48,046 nt of DNA from Burkholderiales bacterium (GTDB lineage Bacteria; Pseudomonadota; Gammaproteobacteria; Burkholderiales; Casimicrobiaceae), in the NCBI GenBank assembly GCA_025981645.1, contig JAICXH010000008.1, forward strand, positions 1 to 48,046. The letters run 5' to 3'. Every line of letters begins with the position of its first letter. The stretch's first letter is position 1. The notes below the pieces were generated by a model, which ran no database searches, was not told the origin of the DNA, and saw only the letters and a list, made by a program, of their open reading frames with translations. Positions 42,067 through 48,046 of this stretch are shown here, in pieces. Position numbers and translations under genes: made by a program.

Positions 42067-42987
42067 GTGATCGGCACACTCCTCGCGCCCAAGTTCATCG
42101 TCCTGTACGTCTTCGTGGCGTCGGCGCTCTTCGTCCATTACCGCGGCCGCGTGCGGCACAAGCTGACGAAGCAGCTCGCCGATCACTCGACGATCATGGC
42201 GCCGTACAACTCGCTGATGTACCTGTTTTCGGCGGTGCCCGCAAAGCCGATCCTCGACCCGCGGATGCTTCCCGAGCTCGACGCCCTGCGCGACAACTGG
42301 CAGGTGATCCGCGACGAGGCCGTCGCGCTGATGGACGATGGGCAGATCCGCGCCGCGACCGGTCACAACGACCTCGGCTTCAACTCGTTCTTCAAGAACG
42401 GCTGGAAGCGCTTCTACGTCAAGTGGTACGCCGAGCCACTGCCGTCGGCGCAGGCGGCCTGCCCGAAGACCGTTGCGCTGGTCGAGTCGCTGTCGAGCGT
42501 CAACGCCGCGATGTTCGCGTTGCTGCCCCCGGGAGCCAAGCTCAACCGGCACCGCGACCCGTTCGCGGGCTCGCTGCGCTACCACCTCGGGCTGGTGACG
42601 CCGAACTCCGATGCCTGCCGGATCTATGTCGACGGGCAGATGTACTCGTGGCGCGACGGGCAGGACCTGCTGTTCGACGAGACGTACATCCACTCGGCCG
42701 AGAACGCGACCGACACGACGCGAATCATCCTGTTCTGCGACGTCGAGCGGCCGCTGCGCACGCCGGTGATGCGTGCGTTCAACCGGTGGATGAGCCGTAC
42801 GGTCATCCGCGCGGCGTCGACGCAGAACACGCCGACCGAGCCGGTTGGTGTGTTGAACCGGATCTATGCGCTGTTCGGCAGGGGGAGCGACCTGCTGACG
42901 CGGCTCAAGCGGCGCAATCGCACGGTGTTCCGCGCGGTCAAGTACGCGCTGGTCGCGTTGATCCTGTACGGGATCTTCATTTACTGA
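42067..42987 (+). CDS. lpxO: second LpxO-like Fe(II)/2-oxoglutarate lipid hydroxylase
   Basis: The 306-residue protein is a close paralogue of the one at 2923-3840: N-terminal anchor LLAPKFIVLYVFVASALFVH, RGRVRHKLTKQLADHSTIMA, metal-binding NRHRDPFAGSLRYHLGLVTP and FDETYIHSAENATDTTRIIL, and a C-terminal helix ending LVALILYGIFIY. It presumably hydroxylates an acyl chain of lipid A. No ATG is available; the GTG gives VIGTLLAPKF, aligning residue for residue with MLANLLAPKF of the paralogue. A TTG at 42043 is an alternative start. It stands between the anti-sigma and GNAT genes, so it may be under ECF control. Confidence 0.85.
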   Translation: MIGTLLAPKFIVLYVFVASALFVHYRGRVRHKLTKQLADHSTIMAPYNSLMYLFSAVPAKPILDPRMLPELDALRDNWQVIRDEAVALMDDGQIRAATGHNDLGFNSFFKNGWKRFYVKWYAEPLPSAQAACPKTVALVESLSSVNAAMFALLPPGAKLNRHRDPFAGSLRYHLGLVTPNSDACRIYVDGQMYSWRDGQDLLFDETYIHSAENATDTTRIILFCDVERPLRTPVMRAFNRWMSRTVIRAASTQNTPTEPVGVLNRIYALFGRGSDLLTRLKRRNRTVFRAVKYALVALILYGIFIY

Positions 42988-42989
42988 GC

Positions 42990-43676
42990 GTGCCTTTCGA
43001 CGGGCTGGACAATCCGTTCTGGTCGTGCCTCGCGACGCGGCACGCACACCTCGCGCTGGGCGGCGCGCGCGCTCGCCGCTATCCTCCGGAGGTCTCGCCG
43101 ATCGCCGCGCTGTCGGGAGAGGCTCCCGCCCATGTCGCGGCGCTCGAAGCCCTCGTCGACGTCGGCGATGACTTCGGAGTCCTCGGCCCGTACGTGCCGA
43201 AGCTTGGGCGTGGATGGGAGACCGTGCTCGACGCCGAGGCGACCCAGATGCTGCGCGTCGACCGCTCGCCGTTGCCCGAGCGCGAGGCCGACATCGTCGA
43301 TCTCGGGCCCGACGACGTTGGCGAGATGCTCGCGCTCGTCGAGCTGACGCGCCCGGGTCCGTTCCGCAGGCGCACGATCGAACTGGGTCGCTTCGTCGGA
43401 ATCCGGGAGCGCGGACGCCTCGTCTCGATGGCTGGCGAGCGGAGCTGGATCGGCCATTGTCGCGAGGTGAGCGGCGTCTGCACGCATCCTGACGCGCGGG
43501 GGCGCGGTCACGCGCCTGCGCTGATCGCGCGCGTCGTCAACCGGATGCTCCGCAACGGAGAAACGCCGTACCTGCACGCGGAGACGGTCAACACGCGTGC
43601 GATCCGTCTCTACGAGCGGCTCGGCTTCGTCGAGCGAGCGCGCTTCCCGCTGTTCGTCGCGAAGCGCGTCGCATAG
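42990..43676 (+). CDS. GNAT family N-acetyltransferase
   Basis: The 228-residue protein has a C-terminal FR47/GNAT fold: GRFVGIRERGRLVSMAGERS, the acetyl-CoA loop VCTHPDARGRGHAPALIARV, and HAETVNTRAIRLYERLGFVE. The N-terminal about 110 residues (FDGLDNPFWSCLATRHAHLA, PIAALSGEAPAHVAALEALV) are a second, degenerate domain found in this subgroup. The GTG start lies two bases after the stop of the LpxO-like gene, so translation is coupled. The acetyl acceptor is unknown. Confidence 0.88.
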   Translation: MPFDGLDNPFWSCLATRHAHLALGGARARRYPPEVSPIAALSGEAPAHVAALEALVDVGDDFGVLGPYVPKLGRGWETVLDAEATQMLRVDRSPLPEREADIVDLGPDDVGEMLALVELTRPGPFRRRTIELGRFVGIRERGRLVSMAGERSWIGHCREVSGVCTHPDARGRGHAPALIARVVNRMLRNGETPYLHAETVNTRAIRLYERLGFVERARFPLFVAKRVA

Positions 43677-43796
43677 CGCGGTCTCGAGGAGCCCGGCCTC
43701 GGCTCCCGCGTTCTCCCACAGCGCGGTCTTCCACAGCGCAACCGTCGATCGGACACCGAGCCTGTCTGGGCGATCCGGGTTGCGCTAGAGTGGCTG

Positions 43797-44906
43797 ATGC
43801 AGCGCATTCCAGCCAAGGTCGGCGATCGCGTCGACGCGATCGAGACGCCTGCGCTCGTCGTCGATCTCGACGCCTTCGAGCGCAACCTCGATCGGATGGC
43901 CGAGGCGACGCGCGACATACGCCTGCGTCCCCACGCGAAGGCCCACAAGTGCGTGGCGATCGCTCGCGCCCAGCTCGACCGCGGGGCGGTGGGAGTCTGC
44001 TGCCAGAAGACCGACGAGGCTGCCGCGTTCGTCGAGGCCGGCGTGCGCGACGTGCTCGTCACCAACGAAGTGGTCGATCTGCCGAAGCTGGCGCGGCTCG
44101 CGGAGCTCGCGCGCGCCGCGCGCATCGGCGTACTCGTCGATGCGCTGCCATGCGTTGCTGCGCTGTCGCGGGCGGCCGTCGGCGCCGGCGCGCGCGTCGA
44201 CGTCTACGTCGAGATCGACGTCGGCGCGCATCGCTGCGGGGTGGCGCCCGGAGCGCCCGCGGTGGACCTCGCGCGGGCCATTTGCAGCGCCCCCGCGCTG
44301 CACTTTCGCGGGCTGCACGCCTACCACGGCGGTGCGCAGCACCTGCGCGAGCCTGCGGCACGGCGCGAGGCCATCGCTTCCGCGGTCGTCGCGGCGCGCA
44401 CGACGCGCGGGCTCATCGAAGAGGCGGGCATCGCGTGCGAGATCGTCACCGGGGCCGGGACCGGCACGTGGGCGCTCGAACGCGATTCGCGGGTCTACAA
44501 CGAATTGCAACCCGGGTCGTATGTGTTCATGGACGTCGATTACGGCAGGAATGCGACGGATCCGACGGACATCCGCTTCGAGCAGAGCCTCTACGTGCTC
44601 GCGGCCGTGATGAGCGTTCCCGCACAGGGGTGGGCGATCGTCGACGCCGGGTTGAAGGCGTTCTCGTTCGATTCCGGGCTGCCGCTCGTCCAGGGCCGCG
44701 ACGGCGCAACCTACGCGAAGGCGTCGGACGAGCACGGTGTGCTCGACGTCGCGGCCGATGGCGCGCCGATGGCGCTCGGCGAACGCGTGCGTCTCGTTCC
44801 CGGGCACTGCGATCCGACCGTCAATCTGTACGATTGGATCGTTGCGCTACGCGGCGAACGCGTCGAGGCGGTGTGGCCGATCGAGGCGCGCGGCGCTCTC
44901 GGTTGA
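43797..44906 (+). CDS. DSD1-family PLP enzyme (D-threonine / 3-hydroxy-D-aspartate aldolase-like)
   Basis: The 369-residue protein has an alanine-racemase-type barrel (ETPALVVDLDAFERNLDRMA, RPHAKAHKCVAIARAQLDRG containing the Schiff-base Lys, VEIDVGAHRCGV, GLHAYHGGAQHL, VTGAGTGTW, ELQPGSYVFMDVDYG) and a C-terminal domain with the metal-binding PGHCDPTVN. The last motif marks D-threonine/hydroxy-D-aspartate aldolases and D-serine dehydratases, as opposed to alanine racemase. It probably cleaves a beta-hydroxy D-amino acid to glycine or a dehydrated product. Its TGA stop ends on the first base of the palindromic element. Confidence 0.9.
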   Translation: MQRIPAKVGDRVDAIETPALVVDLDAFERNLDRMAEATRDIRLRPHAKAHKCVAIARAQLDRGAVGVCCQKTDEAAAFVEAGVRDVLVTNEVVDLPKLARLAELARAARIGVLVDALPCVAALSRAAVGAGARVDVYVEIDVGAHRCGVAPGAPAVDLARAICSAPALHFRGLHAYHGGAQHLREPAARREAIASAVVAARTTRGLIEEAGIACEIVTGAGTGTWALERDSRVYNELQPGSYVFMDVDYGRNATDPTDIRFEQSLYVLAAVMSVPAQGWAIVDAGLKAFSFDSGLPLVQGRDGATYAKASDEHGVLDVAADGAPMALGERVRLVPGHCDPTVNLYDWIVALRGERVEAVWPIEARGALG

Positions 44907-45183
44907 GGACGCTCTGCAAAGACGGGACGGCCCCGGTTCGGGAGGCCGCCCTGCCGGGGAGCGGTGGGGATGCTGCGGCGCGCGAGTTCGACCGCGGAGG
45001 CCGACGGAGCGGGGTACCGTGACGGGCTCAAACACCGGCCGCGTTCCGCGGCCGAACTCGCGCGTCACGGTACCCCACTCCCTGCCTCCGCGGTCGGTGT
45101 AGAGCGCGGCGTAGCATCCCCACCGCCAGCCCCGGCAAGCGGGTCGTCTGAGCCGGGGCCGTCCCGTCTTTGCAGAGCGTCCT
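44906..45183. repeat. palindromic intergenic element, copy B (inverted relative to copy A)
   Basis: The ends are a perfect 31-bp inverted repeat beginning AGGACGCTCTGCAAAGACGG. The core at 44960-45111 is copy A reversed. The central hairpin is GGCCGCG-gaa-CGCGGCC on the strand matching copy A, where copy A has GGCTGCG-gaa-CGCAGCC, a paired T-A to C-G change. The terminal arms show two more paired changes relative to copy A (A-T to C-G, and G-C to A-T). The element fills the space between two convergent genes, ending 10 bases before the second stop. Confidence 0.9.
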
Positions 45184-45193
45184 GAGGAAGGGG

Positions 45194-45853
45194 TCAGAGC
45201 GTCATGGTGCCGCGAGGCGTGGCGAACATCGCGGCGAGCCGCGGTGTGCGGCCGTAGCTGACCTTGAGCGCGTCGGCGAGTCCGAGTGCTGCGAGCGCGT
45301 CGCGGATCGGCGCGGGCTCTGGGTGCTCGCCGGCGAGCGCGACGAGGCGCAGGCCGCTCGCGGGTAGCGAATCGGCGGGATGCCGCGCCGGGTCGGACCA
45401 CTCGATCAGCGTCGGGACGAGGCCCGCTCCCGGCCGATGGCCGTCGTCCGGCACGGTGATTCGCCAGGAATACTCGCCGCGCTGCATCGGCATCGGCGGA
45501 CCGAGCTCGGGCAGGCGCGCCGCATCGGCATCGATCCGCTGCGTCCGCGCGACCCAATGGATGAGTGCCGGCCCTTCGGCGAGACGGGCGCGCAGCGCCG
45601 GGTCGTCGAGATCGAACCAACGCGGGCGCGCCGGGGCGGCGCTCTCCGGATCGATCGCGATGACTTCGAGGTAGACGCGCCGTCCGAGCGAGACCAGCGC
45701 GTTGTGCGTGCCCATCGCGGCGTGGCATCCTCCGGGTCGGGCGCGTACGCCAAGGCCGCTCTCGATCCAGTCGACGCCGCTCGCGAGCGACGCCGCCGCG
45801 ACGACGAGGTGGTCGGGCTCGATCGCGGCCTGCGTCGTTCTGCGCACGGTCAT
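45194..45853 (-). CDS. VOC-fold (glyoxalase-like) domain protein
   Basis: The 219-residue protein has two halves with vicinal-oxygen-chelate character. It opens IEPDHLVVAAASLASGVDWI with the conserved His, followed by GGCHAAMGTHNALVSLGRRV and YLEVIAIDPES with the conserved Glu. This pattern matches the Glyoxalase_3-type family (PF13468). Such proteins bind a divalent metal through His/Glu residues and catalyse varied reactions, so no reaction is assigned. It converges on the DSD1-family gene across the palindromic element; rng lies 46 bases upstream in the same direction. Confidence 0.85.
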   Translation of the reverse strand: MTVRRTTQAAIEPDHLVVAAASLASGVDWIESGLGVRARPGGCHAAMGTHNALVSLGRRVYLEVIAIDPESAAPARPRWFDLDDPALRARLAEGPALIHWVARTQRIDADAARLPELGPPMPMQRGEYSWRITVPDDGHRPGAGLVPTLIEWSDPARHPADSLPASGLRLVALAGEHPEPAPIRDALAALGLADALKVSYGRTPRLAAMFATPRGTMTL

Positions 45854-45899
45854 GGCAATGACGAGGCGGCTGGCTGCATCGCGTCAGCGGACGAGGGCG

Positions 45900-47357
45900 T
45901 TAGATCAGCACGACGTCGTACTGCTCCTGCGTGTAGAGCGACTCGACCTGCAGCGAGATCGGTTTGCCGATGAAATCGCCGAGTTGCGCGAGGCCCTGCG
46001 ATTCCTCGTCGAGGAACATGTCGATCACTGACTGCGAGGCGAGGATCCTGAACTCGCGCGCGTTGAACTGCCGCGACTCGCGCAGGATCTCCCTCAGGAT
46101 TTCGTAACAGACCGTCTGCGCGGTCTTCAACTCGCCGCGGCCGGTGCAGGTCGGGCAGGGCTCGCAGAGCACGTGTGCGAGCGACTCGCGGGTGCGCTTC
46201 CTCGTCATCTCGACGAGACCGAGCTGGGTGAAGCCGTTGACCGACAGCCGCGTGCGGTCCTTCTCGAGCGCCTTGCCGAGCTCGGTGAGGACCGCGGCCT
46301 TGTGGTCGGCGTTCTCCATGTCGATGAAGTCGATGACGATGATGCCGCCGAGATTGCGGATACGAAGCTGGCGCGCGATCACCTGGGCGGCTTCGAGGTT
46401 GGTCTTGAAGATGGTGTCGTCGAAACTGCGCCCGCCGACGAAACCGCCGGTGTTGACGTCGACCGTGGTCATCGCCTCGGTCTGGTCGAAGATCAGATAG
46501 CCGCCCGACTTCAGGTTGACCCGCCGCGCCAGCGCGCGCTCGATCTCGTCCTCGACGCCGTGAAGGTCGAACAGCGGCCGCTCGCCAGCGTAGTGCTCGA
46601 TGCGCTCGACGAGCGCCGGCGTGTACTCGCTCGCGAACTCCCGCATGCGCACGAAGGTCTCGCGCGAGTCGACCTGGATGCGGACAGTGTCGTCGGTTGT
46701 CATGTCGCGCAGCACGCGCTGTGCAAGATTCAGATCCTGGTAGAGAACGGTGGGGGCCGGCGTATCGAGCGAGCGTCCGCTGAGGTCGCGCCACAGCTTG
46801 GTGAGGTAGGCGATGTCGTTCTGCATCTCGCGCTCGCTCGCCGATTCGGCCATGGTGCGGATGATGAAGCCCCCGGACAACCCCTCGGGGAGCAGCGTCT
46901 GCAGCCGCCCGCGGAGCAGCTCACGCTCCTGCTCGTCCTCGATACGCTGCGAGATACCGATGTGCGAGTCCTGCGGCAGGTAGACGAGCAGCCGGCCAGC
47001 GAGCGAGAGTTGCGTCGAAAGCCGTGCACCCTTGGTACCGATCGGATCCTTGATCACCTGCACCAGCAGCGTCTGTCCGCCGTTCAGCATGCGCTCGATC
47101 GGCCGGTGCTCGCCATACCCGTCCTGGCGGTGCTCCCAGATGTCGGCGATGTGGAGAAATGCGGCACGCTCGAGGCCGATGTCGATGAATGCGCTCTGCA
47201 TCCCGGGGAGCACGCGCGCCACACGGCCGAGGTAGATGTTGCCGACGAGCCCGCGCGCGCTCGCACGCTCGACGTGCAACTCCTGCACGGCGCCCTGCTC
47301 GAGCATCGCCACGCGCGTCTCCTGCGGCGTGACGTTGATCAGGATCTCCTGTGCCAT
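45900..47357 (-). CDS. rng: ribonuclease G
   Basis: The 485-residue protein is a full-length RNase G: MAQEILINVTPQETRVAMLE at the start, an S1-like RNA-binding domain (GNIYLGRVARVLPGMQSAFI, DIGLERAAFLHIADI), the metal-binding catalytic region (IFDQTEAMTTVDVNTGGFVG, IIVIDFIDMENADHKAAVL) and the zinc-link Cys pair CEPCPTC. It cleaves single-stranded RNA 5' of AU-rich sites, matures the 5' end of 16S rRNA and takes part in mRNA decay. It starts 3 bases after the maf stop, the standard betaproteobacterial order. Confidence 0.97.
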   Translation of the reverse strand: MAQEILINVTPQETRVAMLEQGAVQELHVERASARGLVGNIYLGRVARVLPGMQSAFIDIGLERAAFLHIADIWEHRQDGYGEHRPIERMLNGGQTLLVQVIKDPIGTKGARLSTQLSLAGRLLVYLPQDSHIGISQRIEDEQERELLRGRLQTLLPEGLSGGFIIRTMAESASEREMQNDIAYLTKLWRDLSGRSLDTPAPTVLYQDLNLAQRVLRDMTTDDTVRIQVDSRETFVRMREFASEYTPALVERIEHYAGERPLFDLHGVEDEIERALARRVNLKSGGYLIFDQTEAMTTVDVNTGGFVGGRSFDDTIFKTNLEAAQVIARQLRIRNLGGIIVIDFIDMENADHKAAVLTELGKALEKDRTRLSVNGFTQLGLVEMTRKRTRESLAHVLCEPCPTCTGRGELKTAQTVCYEILREILRESRQFNAREFRILASQSVIDMFLDEESQGLAQLGDFIGKPISLQVESLYTQEQYDVVLI

Positions 47358-47360
47358 CGA

Positions 47361-48032
47361 TCACGGTACCGCGATGCCGGCGCGGCCGAGCAGCGCCGCC
47401 GTTTCGGCGAGCGGCAGCCCGACGACGCCGCTGTAGCTTCCCTCGATACGCGTGACGAATGCCGCGGCGAGCCCCTGGATCGCGTATCCACCCGCCTTGT
47501 CCATCGGCTCCCCGCTCGCCACGTAGCGCTCGATCTCGGCGGCGGCGAGCCTCTTCAGCGTCACCTTCGAGATCGAGATCTCGAACTCGGTCCCGGCCGC
47601 CGCGCGCAGCGCCACGGCCGACAGGACCTGGTGCGTGCGTCCCGAGAGCCGCTTCAGCATGCGCGCTGCATCATCGAGGTCCCTCGGCTTGCCGAATATC
47701 TCGCCGTCGAGAACGACCTCGGTGTCCGCGCCGAGCGTCGGGCGCTCGGCGAGCTTGCGGTTCTGCACGCGCAACCAGCCGATCTGCGCCTTGGTGCGCG
47801 CCATGCGTTCGACGTAATGGGCTGCGGGCTCGGCGTCGAGCGTTTCCTCGACGACGTCGCGATCTCGACCGGGTGCCTCGCGCAGCAGCAGCGGCTCGAA
47901 TTCGATCGCGATCTGGCGCAGCAGCGCATGGCGCCGCGCGCTGCGAGTTGCGCGAAAGTCAAGCCGAGCGGCACTGCGGCGATCACGGTCGATTAGAGCG
48001 GTGGCGGGACGGCTGGCGAGCGGGGCGGTCAT
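47361..48032 (-). CDS. maf: Maf-family nucleoside triphosphate pyrophosphatase (start near window edge)
   Basis: About 223 residues are visible from the ATG used. The core shows Maf motifs: RSARRHALLRQIAIEFEPLL (normally SxSPRRxELL), ARTKAQ, LGADTEVVLDGEIFGKPRDL with the catalytic Asp, SGRTHQVLSAVAL, and KAGGYAIQGLAAAFVTRIEG. Maf proteins hydrolyse non-canonical or pyrimidine nucleoside triphosphates and may act as house-cleaning enzymes. The usual LASxSPRR signature is weak (RATRSARR), and about 25 Arg/Ala-rich residues precede it, so the true start may differ. No in-frame stop is seen before the window edge. Confidence 0.88.
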   Translation of the reverse strand: MTAPLASRPATALIDRDRRSAARLDFRATRSARRHALLRQIAIEFEPLLLREAPGRDRDVVEETLDAEPAAHYVERMARTKAQIGWLRVQNRKLAERPTLGADTEVVLDGEIFGKPRDLDDAARMLKRLSGRTHQVLSAVALRAAAGTEFEISISKVTLKRLAAAEIERYVASGEPMDKAGGYAIQGLAAAFVTRIEGSYSGVVGLPLAETAALLGRAGIAVP

Positions 48033-48046
48033 GCTGAGCGGCAACG

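Noticed and set aside
43688-43706. GGAGCC...GGCTCC hairpin after the GNAT gene as a terminator
   Set aside because: Only a 6-bp stem with no T tract; too weak in GC-rich DNA to call.
45184-45200. GGGGTCAGAG sequence after copy B as another REP-like repeat
   Set aside because: Only a single arm is present and it codes for the end of the VOC-fold protein; no palindrome partner was found.

Overview
The window is about 48 kb of high-GC, densely coded DNA, most likely from the chromosome of a betaproteobacterium. The evidence is the neighbour pair maf-rng, a thiolase that closely resembles Cupriavidus BktB as I remember it, a 1607-residue NAD-dependent glutamate dehydrogenase, a PEP-CTERM protein, a response regulator resembling PdsR, and the run RNase II-type exonuclease / TonB / MtgA. 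I saw no rRNA, tRNA, prophage, transposase or CRISPR array. The taxonomy is inferred from gene families, not from a search.

Bases 1-2350 hold the end of a TPR-rich ATPase-type regulator, a bidirectional terminator and a PEP-CTERM surface protein with a possible sigma-54 promoter. Bases 2350-14960 form one long minus-strand directon, many of whose genes overlap by 4 bp. Read in transcription order it is: thiolase, isoprenylcysteine-methyltransferase-like membrane protein, condensation-type acyltransferase, lipoprotein alpha/beta hydrolase, FabL-type enoyl reductase, FabG ketoreductase, an acyl carrier protein with a C-terminal extension, a double-hotdog dehydratase, a ketosynthase, a ketosynthase-like partner without the active-site cysteine, a fusion of AcpS-type phosphopantetheinyl transferase with LpxL-type acyltransferase, an LpxO-like hydroxylase, and a DUF1993 protein. 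It looks like a complete dedicated type II fatty-acid system that makes a special acyl chain, attaches it to a glycolipid (lipid A or similar) and may 2-hydroxylate it. This is the main candidate for an undescribed system. It recalls the rhizobial AcpXL/LpxXL very-long-chain cluster and, in part, aryl polyene clusters, but differs from both.

Bases 15000-23200 carry a repeat-rich intergenic region, gdhB, an M20 peptidase, an aminotransferase and a small membrane protein. Bases 23290-30625 carry a two-component pair resembling the dedicated-sortase PdsR/PdsS system, a flavin disulfide reductase, a small lipoprotein, an MFS transporter broken by an in-frame amber codon, and a Cache-PAS-GGDEF cyclase. 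Bases 30700-35290 carry mpl, rocD, a 5'-nucleotidase and an Skp-like chaperone. Bases 35560-43680 carry an aldo/keto reductase, an RNB exonuclease, tonB, mtgA, an ECF sigma/anti-sigma pair, a second LpxO-like hydroxylase and a GNAT protein. The window ends with a DSD1-family aldolase/racemase, a VOC-fold protein, rng and maf.

Two copies of a palindromic element of about 280 bp lie at 35283-35572 and 44906-45183, in opposite orientation, each filling the gap between two convergent genes. Their cores match at roughly 94% by hand count, and several differences are compensatory within the stems. Envelope functions recur through the window (peptidoglycan recycling and synthesis, Skp, TonB, two LpxO-like enzymes, a lipid-assembly cluster).
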